A DNA stretch of 64,000 nucleotides from Aquarana catesbeiana (GCF_042186555.1 NC_133328.1:330268539-330332538); one strand, 5' to 3'. Shown: positions 33,641 to 45,884, counted from the stretch's first letter. Notes: generated by a model not told the origin, from the sequence alone. Translations and numbers: made by a program.

Positions 33641-35013
33641 TATTGCAAAGTCATAGACAGCATTCTAATGATATTTTTTCTAACCAATCTAGTGAACACA
33701 CTGAAAATCTTTTATTATTGTTTTGGACCTTTCAGATTTTTTTTTCAGTTTTTTGCATATAAGTTATAATGTAAATAGGAACAACAACTTTTTTTAAAAT
33801 AATTTTACTGTAGATAAACAGTGAACATATTGCTATTAACTTAAATTGCAATGACATCTAATTTACAATGACATTAAAATGATGTATCTGAAAATATTTT
33901 GAAGGTATTTACAAGTAGAAGACACCTCTCAATATGCGCATGATCACGTGCACCTGTGTAACAGAAACTCAAATCTTTGGCTCCTGCTACCCCAGCTTTC
34001 TTCAAAGTTAGTTGGCACCATTTAAAGGGACCCCCCCTACTCTCAGTAGTTGCTCCATTATTAGTTTGTTATGTCGTTAATGCCACTTTATCCATTGCAC
34101 TTTGCACATTTTGAATTTAATTCAGTTGCTGACCTTCACTAGTACTCTTCCTGTCCTGACTTTGACTGCATTTTCTAAGTGTTTGTCTCTTGTTCTGGTT
34201 TTGGCATTTGGCTCTGGTTGCCCCTGGCAATGGCTTTTGGTTTCATTCCTCTACTATGCATGTGAGTCAGTCTCTGACACTAACTTTATCCTTGCTCAGG
34301 AACCATAACTTTGTTATAATCCAGAGCTTAAATTCCTGGGGGAACCCATGTACTAGTTCACACATAAAGCATCCTAGAAAAGTGGCAGCAATGGCCATCT
34401 AGTTTTAACAGAGATGTGACTCACAGACTGTAGGAGAAAAAATTGTGAGCTGAAATTACTGTTTTTCCCAGTAAATCAAGTATATAGTGCGAAGGACATT
34501 TAAATTATCCAGTTTCCATTGTTTCAGAATTTTTCCGCTGTATATTAGAAAGTGAAAGATTCATAAAGTACAGCTATGTAATATAAAGTATTCCCCTTCC
34601 AGTCCGAATTAGAAATTTGTGGCAGACTACCTGCTGTCACATGACCAAGACAACCACCTGCAACAAGGCAATGTAATTTAAGGAAACAAAAACTAAGATG
34701 TGCATTAGAGTGCATATGTCTACACATTCATTTATACAGTATATAATGTTAGAATTGCATGCTCTGTTCAGGATGGTGTGTTTAAGTGTTCTGTATTAAA
34801 GTATATCATGTTGTAACTAAGGATGACTATACTGTATCTATACTTCTGTATTCCAAACGTACTGTAAATACTGAAAGTATTTACAATGAGTTTCAGATGG
34901 GCATTCAACTGGTCAAGCAAACATATAAGCATATACATTTTTTAGCTCCAAAAAATAAAAAGTGCACCCTCCTTGTGCTAGGTATAAGTGAATAAATCAC
35001 ATGAGACAAAATA
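33641..35013. other. AT-rich noncoding sequence
   Basis: Nothing recognisable. The short ORFs here have no family resemblance. Confidence 0.6.
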
Positions 35014-36470
35014 AGGGCTAGTTTACACTTTCTTCAAAACATGGCTTCGGACACGCTTTGTTAACCACATAAGGACCGAGCCTCTTTCTGAGATTTGTTG
35101 TTTACAAGTTAAAAAGTTTTTTTTTTTGCTAGAAAATTACTTAGAACCCCCAAACATTATACATTTTTTTTCTAACACCCTACAGAATAAAATGGCAGTC
35201 GTTGCAATACTTTCTGTCACACCGTATTTGTGCAGCGGTCTTACAATCGCACTTTTTTCGGAAAAAATACACTTTTTTGAATTAAAAAATAAGACAGCAG
35301 TAAAGTTATCCCATTTTTTTTATGCTGTGAAAGATAATGTTACGCCAAGTAAATTGATACCCAACATGTCAGGCTTCAAAATTGCGCCCACTCGTGGAAT
35401 GGTGACAAACTTTTACCCTTAAAAATCTCTATACACGACAATTAAGAAATTGTACAGGTTGCATGTTTTGAGTTACAGAGCTAGAATTATGCTCTCGCTC
35501 TACCAATTGCGGCGATAGTGGTTTGAACACTGTTTTCATACTACTCACGTATGCATTCGCTTCTGAATGCAAGCTCATTGGGACGGGGCGGGTTGAAAAT
35601 TTTTTTTTTAATTATTTATTTTACCTTTTATTTTTTCACTGTTTTTTAAAAAAAAAACATTTTTTGTCATTTTTATTCCTATTAAAAGGAATGTAAACAT
35701 CCCTTGTAATAGAAAAAAAAATGACAGGACCTCTTAAATATGAGATCTGGGTTCAAAAAGACCTCAGATCTCATATTTACGCTAAAATGCAATTAAAAAA
35801 AAAAAAAAATTATCATTTAAAAAAATTATTAAAAAAAAAATGGCCCTTTAGGATCTATGGGTGGAAGTGACATTTTGACTTCGCTTCTGCCCTGAAATGT
35901 CATGGAGACTGGTGGGGGCCATCTTCCCCTCACTCATCTCCATGCCCAGCCAGGAGAAGGACCGGATAGCCTCTGCCGCTGCTGACGGCTTCAGTAAGCG
36001 GCAGAGGGCACCAGAGCGTGGTGGGGGGCCCCTCTCCTGCCACTGATAAAAGTGATCTTGCGGCGAATCCGCCACAGAGACCACTTTTAACTTGTAGCCA
36101 ACCTCCCGTCGAATACGAGGATACTGGGGTTATGGCAGCTAGCTGCTGTCATAACAACAATATCCGTCCTCAAAGTTAGGACGTATATCGGCATGCGCTG
36201 GTCGACAAGTGGTTAAAGCTCTCTGAATGCCAGTTAAAGCTCCTGTCACTAAATAAAACGGTTAGCTTACAGTCCTGTTTACACCTTGCTTTTGCTTGGT
36301 GCTTCGGTGAGGCTTTGTGGGGCTTTGATGAGGCTTTAAGCGAGCTTTGCCATAGACTTCTATGGGGGCTTTGAATAAGCATTGAAGCACCACTGAAGCT
36401 ACATTTTTAGTCCCTTATAATTTTTGAAGCGAAGCTGAAGCAAAGCAAAGCAAAAGCAGGTACACCCCTC
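35014..36470. mobile_element. Foldback MITE with AAGC-rich body, split by a TTAA element
   Basis: The left end AGGGCTAGTTTACAC and the right end GTACACCCCT (inverted) bracket it. The right portion (36217-36470) is full of GCTTTG/CAAAGC repeats in opposite orientation. The host sequence reads across the inner element as GCTTTG-TTAA-AGCTCTCTG. Confidence 0.6.
35065..36212. mobile_element. TTAA-target element nested in the foldback MITE
   Basis: Flanked by TTAA at 35061-35064 and 36213-36216, with ends CCACATAAGGACCGAGCC and the inverted GTCGACAAGTGG. The body resembles the 27582-29370 element in part: GCTAGAAAATTACWTAGAAC and AAGATRATGTTACGCC-type stretches occur in both. It is noncoding. Confidence 0.75.
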
Positions 36471-37106
36471 ACATGTTTGTAAATATTTTATTATATCTGT
36501 TCATGTGACAACAATGAAGAAATTACACTTTGCTACAATGTAAAGTAGTGAGTGTTCCAGGGTCGGGCCATCCATTAAGGGAGAACGGGCACCGCCACCT
36601 CTGTCACGCCGTCCTTTATATGACAAAAGGATAGATTAATGCATTGCATTGCATGAATCTATCCATGGCTGCTGCCACCCCCTATTCAGGTGTCCGATCC
36701 CTTTTCAGATGCCGTGCGCCTGAATTCCAGCAACGGGGGTGTTTTTTTGAAGCACCTGATTAGAGCCATAGGCTCTAATAGGCTTCAAAAAAGGTGGACT
36801 TGGAGCGCAGAGCATTGCGCTCGAAGTCCACCCAGGCGTGTTAGAAAAGCAAATTAATATTTGCTTTTCTAACACTGAACCACCTCTCCGCCAATTAGGA
36901 GGCATGTGTCTAAGACTGGTCACATGATTGGCTGAAGGCACAGGCTATCCCATTGGCCAGCTAGCAGAAGCAAAGAAGAGACACATGGAGGACACAAGAG
37001 CCATCGCCTGACCCGCTCTACTTGTCCCACAGCTTTCCGCCGTCATCCGCTGCCTGACCTGCCACCAAGATGGGGTAAGTGCCAGTCAGACAGTGAGGGG
37101 GTGGCA
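36471..37106. repeat. Unidentified noncoding repeat with several perfect hairpins
   Basis: It contains GTTAGAAAAGCAAAT followed by ATTTGCTTTTCTAAC (around 36840-36873) and ATTAGAGCCATAGGCTCTAAT (36760-36780). It leads directly into a 22-bp minisatellite. I do not recognise the family. Confidence 0.4.
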
Positions 37107-37265
37107 CAGTGGCTGTATATGATGGGCACAGTGGCTGTATATGATGGGGCACAGTGGCTGCATTTCATGGGCACAGAGGCTGCATATAATGGACGCAGTG
37201 GCTGCATATAATGGGCACAGTGGCTGCATATGATGGGCACAATGGCTGCATATGATGGGCACAAT
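37107..37265. repeat. 22-bp minisatellite, left block
   Basis: Units of the form GATGGGCACAGTGGCTGCAT(AT/TT) in about seven copies. The same unit continues after the foldback at 38632. Confidence 0.85.
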
Positions 37266-37417
37266 AGTCAGTGTCCATCTGGCGCTCCAGATGGAGTAAT
37301 CCTTAGGAGTATAGTCTGGCTGTAATAGCTGGATGGGGATGTATCCAAAGAAAGGGGTATTAAGGGTTAAAAAGGAAGGCAGCCATCCTTAAGAGTGTGT
37401 CCAGTGCTCTGCAAGAC

Positions 37418-38036
37418 ATGTAAGGAAAAAACAAGGAGGGGGAGGCGCCGACCTGAGTGTAGTATTAAAATGATGACTTTAATAGGATAAGATTAAAAAC
37501 ACTTACAAGATGATAGATGCATGCTCGTCAAAGTAAAGTGCAGTCCTGGCATTCCACATGGCTCTGTGGGTCCCACCGCTGTTCCGGATAGCTGGAAAGG
37601 ATTGAGCAGCTGGCTGGAATGGATCACAGTGTTTCTCTAGGAGCAAAGGAACCAAGCAGCTCCACACAGACCAGCATGGACCGTGGAACAGGACGTGATG
37701 TCATTGGCATCTGATTGGACCTAGGCAGGGCTGGAATCTTGTCAATCAGGGCTGCAGTGATGAAATGCTACGTGCTCGGAGCTGACTGTTCCTTCTATTG
37801 GCCTGCTGCCCTCTAGAAGAGGGCAGCTTTATATACACAATGGAGAGCATGTGGGTGTTGCCGTGGAACTGGAACTTTCAGCAGACCGATCATTAAACAA
37901 TAAATTATAGCAAGGGGCAAGGTGAAGCAGGGGTTAAACAGTCTCAGACTGACAAAAAATAATACATATAGAAGAGAACTATGCTTCAAATATTTCCATG
38001 TGTATCATTTTTAATTTTTTTTTCTATTTTATTTAA

Positions 38037-38097
<61 letters not shown>

Positions 38098-38635
38098 AAT
38101 ATAATTTTTTGTCTCCAAGACTGGTAACCCCTGCTTCACCTTCCCCCTTGCTATAATTTATTGTTTACTGATTGGTCTGCTGGAAGTTCCAGCCACACCC
38201 ACATGCTCTCCATTGTGTATATATAGCTGTCCTCCTCTGGAGGGCAGCAGGCCAATAGAAGGATTAGTCAGCTCCGAGCACGTAGCCTTTCATCACTGCA
38301 GACCTGATTGACAAGATTCCAGCCCTGCCTAGGTCCAATCAGACGCCAGTGACACCACTTCCTGTTCCACGGTCCATGCTGGTCTGTGTGGAGCTGCTTG
38401 GTTCCTTTGCTCCTGGAGAAACACTGTGATCCATTCCAGCCAGCTTCTCAATCCTTTCCAGCTATCCGGAACAGCGGTGGGACCCACAGAGCCATGTGGA
38501 ATGCTAGGACTGCACTTTACTTTGATGAGCATGCATCTTCTATCATCTTGTAAGTGTTTTTAATCTTATCCTATTAAAGTCATCATTTCAATACTACACT
38601 CAGGTCAGAGCCCCCCCCCCCGTTCTTTCCTTGCA
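37418..38635. mobile_element. Foldback element: palindrome with ~520-bp arms
   Basis: The left arm (about 37418-37945) and right arm (about 38110-38635) are inverted copies at high identity. Examples are GGTCCCACCGCTGTTCCGGA / TCCGGAACAGCGGTGGGACC and the ends ATGTAAGGAA / TTCCTTGCAT. The spacer is about 160 bp and includes a TA microsatellite. There is no coding capacity. It lies between two blocks of one minisatellite, which suggests insertion into the array. Confidence 0.8.
38041..38090. repeat. (TA)n microsatellite at the palindrome centre
   Basis: A pure TA run of about 50 bases in the loop of the foldback. Such cruciform-prone TA runs are prone to length change. Confidence 0.95.
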
Positions 38636-38826
38636 TATGATGGGCACAGTGGCTGCATTTCATGGGCAAGGTGGCTGTATTTCCTGGGCACAGTGGCTGC
38701 ATTTTATGGGACACAGTGGCTGCATTTGATGGGCACAGTGGCTGCATTAGATGGGCACAGGGGCTGCATTTGATGGGCACAGTGGCTGCATTTGATGGAC
38801 ACAGAGGCTGCAATTGATGGGGCACA
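38632..38826. repeat. 22-bp minisatellite, right block
   Basis: About nine variant copies of GATGGGCACAGTGGCTGCATTT. The last copy runs into the truncated C terminus of the Tc1 transposase at about 38826. Confidence 0.85.
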
Positions 38827-39539
38827 GATGCCCCACAGATGCTCAAAAGTGTTTAGGTCTGGAGATGCTTACCCAGTCCATCACATTTACCCTCAGCTTC
38901 TTTAGCAAAGCAGTGGTCATCTTGGAGGTGTGTTTGGGGTCATTATCATGTTGGAATACTATTCTGCAGCCCAGTCTTGGAAGGGAGGGGATCATGCTCT
39001 GCTTCAATATGTCACAGTACATGTTGGCATTCATGGTTCGCTCAATGAACTTTAGCTCCCCAGTGCCGGCAGCACTCGTGCAGCCTCAGACCATGACACT
39101 CCCACCAGCATGCTTGACTGCAGGTAAGACACATTTGTCTTTGTACTCCTCACCTGGTTGCTGCCACCTGAACCAAATAAGTTTATCTTTGTCTCATCAG
39201 ACCACTGAACACGGTTCCAATAATCCATGTCCTTAGTCTGCTTGTCTTCAGCAAACTGTTTGCAGGCTTTCTTGTGCATCATCTTTAGAAGATGATTCCT
39301 TCTGGGGTGACAGCCATGCAAAGCAATTTGATGCAGTGTGTGGCATATGGTCTGAGCACTGACAGACTGACCCCCCCACCCCTTCAACCTCTGCAGCAAT
39401 GCTGGCAGCGCTCATACGTCTATTTCCCAAAGACAACCTCTGGATATGACGCTGAGCACCCTGCACTCAACTTCTTTGGTTGTCCATGGCGAGGCCTGTT
39501 CTGAGTGGAACCTGTCCGCTGTATGGTGCTTGCCACCAT
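38827..39539 (-). pseudogene. Tc1-like transposase relic, truncated at both ends
   Basis: Read on the minus strand from about 39539 to 38827. The N-terminal helix-turn-helix region comes first (RPRHGQPKKLS, then RHIQRLSLGNRRMSAASIAAEVEG in another frame). Next are TICHTLHQIALHGCHPRR, the first catalytic Asp in VQWSDETKINLFGS and the second in FQHDNDPKHTS. The third acidic residue is in the frame-shifted block NTFEHLWG at about 38830-38855. The C-terminal tail and 3' inverted repeat are replaced by the 22-bp minisatellite. The N terminus is cut at 39539 by the hAT element. Several frameshifts mark it as long dead. Confidence 0.85.
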
Positions 39540-39554
39540 TAGGGATGAGCTTCG

Positions 39555-39586
39555 TGTTCGAGTCGAACCCATGTTCGACTCGAACA
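39555..39586. repeat. Perfect subterminal hairpin of the hAT element
   Basis: Arms TGTTCGAGTCGAAC and GTTCGACTCGAACA are exact 14-bp reverse complements with a CCAT loop. Each arm also contains its own palindrome (GTTCGA.TCGAAC). Placement 15 bp from the end suits a transposase-binding site. Confidence 0.85.
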
Positions 39587-39692
39587 TCGTCTGTTCGCTG
39601 AATTGCGAACAATATGGGCCGTTTGCGCCAAATTCGTGTGACGCGTCACGGCCCATAATTCACTGTGGCATCGCAGTGCATTGCTGGCTGAT

Positions 39693-39845
39693 GATTGGCC
39701 AAGCATGCACTACGACCTGCATGCTTGGCCAATCGCAGCACTGTCTGTAGAGAGAGCTGTACTTGGCCAAAGCCAGGGTGGCTTTGGCCAATTATGGCTC
39801 AGGGGATTTAATACACGCCCCACACTATATAAGGCCGCCTGCACG
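39693..39845 (+). promoter_or_regulatory. hAT promoter: inverted CCAAT pair and TATA box
   Basis: A perfect 17-bp inverted repeat (39693-39709 and 39718-39734, loop 8) contains ATTGGCC on one arm and GGCCAAT on the other. Another GGCCAAT is near 39786, and TATATAAGG lies at 39826-39834. A GC-rich initiator region and a GAGACAGAGACAGAGAGACAG leader follow. CCAAT plus TATA at these spacings is a classic RNA polymerase II promoter on the plus strand, facing the array and transposase. Confidence 0.7.
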
Positions 39846-39960
39846 GCGGCCCTGTGTAGTGTGTTCCAGCATTGAGAGACAGAGACAGAGAGACAGTGTC
39901 ATTTAATTTAAGTTAGATAGATTAGGCAGGACAGTAAGTCAGTTAGCTGCACTTTCAGTG

Positions 39961-39993
39961 TATTGTGTATATATATATATGCATCCCAGGTGT

Positions 39994-40052
<59 letters not shown>

Positions 40053-40055
40053 GCT
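39961..40055. repeat. Compound TA/TG microsatellite upstream of the array
   Basis: GTGTATATATATATATG, then (TG)n, then TATATATATATATGTATA. A similar compound microsatellite closes the array at 61597-61673. Confidence 0.9.
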
Positions 40056-41829
40056 GTATTCAGTTTAGCTAGAACCGTTCCTGTTATTTTCTTCCTACTG
40101 ACAGCCAGGCTTGTGTTGTTACAGTAATTACAGCTACCTGAAAAAAATTGCTGGTGTTCTTCTGATCCTATTAGTACCAAAGTCCGGCAGCTAGACTATT
40201 TAAAGTTAGTATAGTGCATCCTCCTCACAGTGTTCAGCTAAAGCTACAAGTTAGTTTAGTGTGACCTCTGCACAGTGTTCAGCTAAAGCTACAAGTTAGT
40301 GTAGTGCGACCTCTGCACAGTGTTCAGCTAAAGCTACAAGTTAGTGTAGTGCATCCTCTGAACAGTGTTCAGCTTAAAGCTACAGGTTAGTGTAGTGCAC
40401 AGTGTTCAGCTAAAGCTACAAGTTTGTGTAGTGCGTCCTCCTCACAGTGTTCAGCTAAAGCTACAAGTTAGTGTAGTGCGTCCTCCTCACAGTGTTCAGC
40501 TAAAACTAAAAGTTAGTGTAGTGCGACCTCTGCACAGTGTTCAGCTAAAGCTACAAGTTAGTGTAGTGCGTCCTCTGCACAGTGTTCAGCTAAAGCTACA
40601 AGTTAGTGTAGTGCGTCCTCTGAACAGTGTTCAGCTAAAGCTACAAGTTAGTGTAGTGCATCCTCTGAACAGTGTTAAGCTAAAGCTACAAGTTAGTGTA
40701 GTGCACAGTGTTCAGCTAAAGCTACAAGTTAGTGTAGTGCATCCTCTGAACAGTGTTTAGCTAAAGCTACAAGTTAGTGCAGTGCATCCTCTGAACCATG
40801 TTCAGCTAAAGCTACAAGTTAGTGTAGTGCACAGTGTTCAGCTAAAGCTACAAGTTAGTGTAGTGCGTCCTCTTCACAGGGTTCAGCTAAAGCTACAAGT
40901 TAGTGTAGTGCGTCCTCCTCACAGTGTTCAGCTAAAGCATCAAGTTAGTGTAGTGCGACCTCTGCACAGTGTTCAGCTAAAGCTACAAGTTAGTGTAGTA
41001 CACAGTGTTTAGCTAAAGCTACAAGTAAGTGTAGTGCATCCTCGTCACAGTGTTCAGCTAAAGCTACAAGTTAGTGTAGTGCGACCTCTGCACAGTGTTC
41101 AGCTAAAGCTACAAGTTAGTGCAGTGTGTCCTCTGAACAGTGTTCAGCTAAAGCTACAAGTTAGTGTAGTGCACAGTGTTCAGCTAAAGCTACAAGTTAG
41201 TGTAGTGCAGAGTGTTCAGCTAAAGCTACAAGTTAGTGTAGTGTCCTCCTCAGTGTTCAGCTAAAGCTACAAGTTAGTGTAGTGCGTCCTCCTCACAGTG
41301 TTCAGCTAAAGCAACAAGTTAGTGTAGTGCGACCTCTGCACAGTGTTCAGCTAAAGCTACAAGTTAGTGTAGTGCATCCTCTGAACAGTGTTCAGCTAAA
41401 GCTACAAGTTAATGTAGTGCATCCTCTGAACAGTGTTCAGCTAAAGCTACAAGTTAGTGTAGTGCACAGTGTTCAGCTAAAGCTACAAGTTAGTGTAGTG
41501 CATCCTCTGAACAGTGTTCAGCTAAAGCTACAAGTTAATGTAGTGTACAGTGTTCAGCTAAAGCTACAAGTTAGTGTAGTGCATCCTCTGAACAGTGTTC
41601 AGCTAAAGCTACAAGTTAGTGTAGTGCACAGTGTTCAGCTAAAGCTACAAGTTAGTGTAGTGCGTCCTCTGCACAGTGTTCAGCTAAAGCTACAAGTTAA
41701 TGTAGTGCGTCCACACAGTGTTCAGCTAAAGCTACAAGTTAGTGCAGTGCGTCCTCTGAACAGTGTTCAGCTAAAGCTACAAGTTAGTGTAGTGCACAGT
41801 GTTCAGCTAAAGCTACAAGTTAGTGTAGT

Positions 41830-43766
41830 GTCCTCCTCACAGTGTTCAGCTAAAGCTACAAGTTAGTGTAATGCGTCCTCCTCACAGTGTTCAGCTAAAG
41901 CAACACGTTAGTGTAGTGCGACCTCTGCACAGTGTTCAGCTAAAGCTACAAGTTAGTGTAGTGCGTCCTCTGAACAGTGTTCAGCTAAAGCTTCAAGTTA
42001 ATGTAGTGTACAGTGTTCAGCTAAAGCTACAAGTTAGTGTAGTGCGTCCTCCTCACAGTGTTCAGCTAAAGCTAAAAGTTAGTGTCATGCACAGTGTTCA
42101 GCTAAAGCTACAAGTTAGTGTAGTGCGACCTCTGCACAGTGTTCAGCTAAAGCTACAAGTTAGTGTAGTGCACAGTGTTCAGCTAAAGCTACAAGTTAGT
42201 GTAGTGCGTCCTCTTCACAGGGTTCAGCTAAAGCTACAAGTTAGTGTAGTGCGTCCTCCTCACAGTGTTCAGCTAAAGCAACAAGTTAGTGTAGTGCGAC
42301 CTCTGCACAGTGTTCAGCTAAAGCTACAAGTTAGTGTAGTGCACAGTGTTTAGCTAAAGCTACAAGTTAGTGTAGTGCATCCTCGTCACAGTGTTCAGCT
42401 AAAGCTACAAGTTAGTGCAGTGTGTCCTCTGAACAGTGTTCAGCTAAAACTACAAGTTAGTGTAGTGCACAGTGTTCACCTAAAGCTACAAGTTAGTGTA
42501 GTGCAGAGTGTTCAGCTAAAGCTACAAGTTAGTGTAGTGTCCTCCTCACAGTGTTCAGCTAAAGCTACAAGTTAGTGTAGTGCGTCCTCTGCACAGTGTT
42601 CAGCTAAAGCTACAAGTTAATGTAGTGCGTCCACACAGTGTTCAGCTAAAGCTACAAGTTAGTGTAGTGCACAGTGTTCAGCTAAAGCTACAAGTTAGTG
42701 TAGTGTCCTCCTCACAGTGTTCAGCTAAAGCTACAAGTTAGTGTAGTGCGTCCTCCTCACAGTGTTCAGCTAAAGCAACAAGTTAGTGTAGTGCGACCTC
42801 TACACAGTGTTCAGCTAAAGCTACAAGTTAGTGTAGTGCGTCCTCTGAACAGTGTTCAGCTAAAGCTACAAATTAGTGTCATGCACAATGTTCAGCTAAA
42901 GCTACAAGTTAGTGTAGTGCGACCTCTGCACAGTGTTCAGCTAAAGATACAAGTTAGTGTAGTGCACAGTGTTCAGCTAAAGCTACAAGTTAGTGTAGTG
43001 CATCCTCGTCGCAGTGTTCAGCTAAAGCTACAAGTTAGTGCAGTGCGTCCTCTGAACAGTGTTCAGCTAAAGCTACAAGTTAGTGTAGTGCACAGTGTTC
43101 AGCTAAAGCTACAAGTTAGTGTAGTGTCCTCCTCACAGTGTTCAGCTAAAGCTACAAGTTAGTGAAGTGCGTCCTCCTCACAGTGTTCAGCTAAAGCAAC
43201 AAGTTAGTGTAGTGCGACCTCTGCACAGTGTTCAGCTAAAGCTACAAGTTAGTGTAGTCCGTCCTCCTCACAGTGTTCAGCTAAAGCTACAAGTTAATGT
43301 AGTGTACAGTGTTCAGCTAAAGCTACAAGTTAGTGTAGTGCGTCCTCCTCACAGTGTTCAGCTAAAGCTACAAGTTAGTGTCATGCACAGTGTTCAGCTA
43401 AAGCTACAAGTTAGTGTAGTGCGACCTCTGAACAGTGTTCAGCTAAAGCTACAAGTTAGTGTAGTGCACAGTGTTCAGCTAAAGCTACAAGTTAGTGTAG
43501 TGCGTCCTCTTCACAGGGTTCAGCTAAAGCTACAAGTTAGTGTAGTGCGTCCTCCTCACAGTGTTCAGCTAAAGCAACAAGTTAGTGTAGTGCGACCTCT
43601 GCACAGTGTTCAGCTAAAGCTACAAGTTAGTGTAGTGCACAGTGTTTAGCTAAAGCTACAAGTTAGTGTAGTGCATCCTCGTCATAGTGTTCAGCTAAAG
43701 CTACAAGTTAGTGCAGTGTGTCCTCTGAACAGTGTTCAGCTAAAGCTACAAGTTAGTGTAGTGCAC
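41830..43766. repeat. Array sub-duplication with ~1296-bp offset
   Basis: The unit order and variants around 41871-42470 recur at about 43167-43766 (offset 1296): the same sequence of PPH/PLH/short units, including the variants AAGCAACA and TCATGCACAG. The edges are approximate. Confidence 0.7.
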
Positions 43767-45884
43767 AGTGTTCAGCTAAAGCTACAAGTTAGTGTAGTGC
43801 ACAGTGTTCAGTTAAAGCTAAAAGTTAGTGTAGTGCATCCTCTGAACAGTGTTCAGCTAAAGCTACAAGTTAATGTAGTGTACAGTGTTCAGCTAAAGCT
43901 ACAAGTTAGTGTAGTGCATCCTCTGAACAGTGTTCAGCTAAAGCTACAAGTTAGTGTAGTGCGTCCTCTGCACAGTGTTCAGCTAAAGCTACAAGTTAAT
44001 GTAGTGCGTCCACACAGTGTTCAGCTAAAGCTACAAGTTAGTGTAGTGCGTCCTCCTCACAGTGTTCAGCTAAAGCAACAAGTTAGTGTAGTGCGACCTC
44101 TGCACAGTGTTCAGCTAAAGCTACAAGTTAAAGTAGTGCATCCTCTGAACAGTGTTCAGCTAAAGCTACAAATTAGTGTCATGCACATTGTTCAGCTAAA
44201 GCTACAAGTTAGTGTAGTGCGACCTCTGAACAGTGTTCAGCTAAAGCTACAAGTTAGTGTAGTGCACAGTGTTCAGCTAAAGCTAAAAGTTAGTGTAGTG
44301 CATTCTCGTCGCAGTGTTCAGCTAAAGTTACAAGTTAGTGCAGTGCGTCCTCTGAACAGTGTTCAGCTAAAGCTACAAGTTAGTGTAGTGCACAGTGTTC
44401 AGCTAAAGCTACAAGTTAGTGTAGTGCATCCTCGTCACAGTGTTCAGCTAAAGCTACAAGTTAGTGTAGTGCGTCCTCCTCACAGTGTTCAGCTAAAGCT
44501 ACAAGTTAGTGTAGTGCGTCCTCCTCACAGTGTTCAGCTAAAGCTACAAGTTAGTGTAGTGCGTCCTCCTCACAGTGTTCAGCTAAAGCAACAAGTTAGT
44601 GTAGTGCGACCTCTGCACAGTGTTCAGCTAAAGCTACAAGTTAGTGTAGTGCACAGTGTTCAGCTAAAGCTACAAGTTAGTGTAGTGCATCCTCGTCACA
44701 GTGTTCAGCTAAAGCTACAAGTTAGTGTAGTGCGACCTCTGCACAGTGTTCAGCTAAAGCTACAAGTTAGTGCAGTGCGTCCTCTGAACAGTGTTCAGCT
44801 AAAGCTACAAGTTAGTGTAGTGCGTCCTCCTCACAGTGTTAAACTAAAGCAACAAGTTAGTGCAGTGCGTCCTCCTCACTGTGTTCAGCTAAAGCTACAA
44901 GTTAGTGTAGTGCGTCCTCCTCACAGTGTTAAACTAAAGCAACAAGTTAGTGTAGTGCGACCTCTGCACAGTGTTCAGCTAAAGCTACAAGTTAGTGTAG
45001 TGCATCCTCTGAACAGTGTTCAGCTAAAGCTACAAGTTAGTGTTGTGCATCCTCTGAACAGTGTTCAGCTAAAGCTACAAGTTAGTGTAGTGCATTCTCT
45101 GAACAGTGTTCAGCTAAAGCTACAAGTTAGTTTAGTGCACAGTGTTCAGCTAAAGCTACAAGTTAGTGTAGTGCGTCCTTTGCACAGTGTTCAGCTAAAG
45201 CTACAAGTTAATGTAGTGCGTCCACACAGTTTTCAGCTAAAGCTACAAGTTAGTGCAGTGCGTCCTCTGAACAGTGTTCAGCTAAAGCTACAAGTTAGTG
45301 TAGTGCACAGTGTTCAGCTAAAGCTACAAGTTAGTGTAGTGTCCTCCTCACAGTGTTCAGCTAAAGCTACACGTTAGTGTAGTGCGTCCTCCTCACAGTG
45401 TTCAGCTAAAGCAACAAGTTAGTGTAGTGCGACCTCTGCACAGTGTTCAGCTAAAGCTACAAGTTAGTGTAGTGCACAGTGTTCAGCTAAAGCTACAAGT
45501 TAGTGTAGTGCGTCCTCCTCACAGTGTTCAGCTAAAGCAACAAGTTAGTGTAGTGCACAGTGTTCAGCTAAAGCTACAAGTTAGTGTAGTGTCCTCCTCA
45601 CAGTGTTCAGCTAAAGCTACAAGTTAGTGTAGTGCGTCCTCCTCACAGTGTTCAGCTAAAGCAACAAGTTAGTGTAGTGTGACCTCTACACAGTGTTCAG
45701 CTAAAGCTACAAGTTAGTGTAGTGCGTCCTCTGAACAGTGTTCAGCTAAAGCTACAAGTTAGTGTAGTGCGTCCTCCTCACAGTGTTCAGCTAAAGCAAC
45801 AAGTTAGTGTAGTGTGACCTCTTTACAGTGTTCAGCTAAAGCTACAGGTTAGTGAAGTGCGTCCTCCTCACAGTGTTCAGCTAA

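Noticed and set aside
34102..34402. Short ORFs at 34.1-34.4 kb as host exons
   Set aside because: No splice-site pairs, codon pattern or domain; AT-rich noncoding surroundings.
43671..45377. 568-codon ORF in the array as a genuine repeat-protein gene
   Set aside because: Start codons are only variant bases in a unit, the frame ends wherever a 43-bp unit occurs, and there is no non-repeat coding sequence attached. Kept as a hypothesis only.
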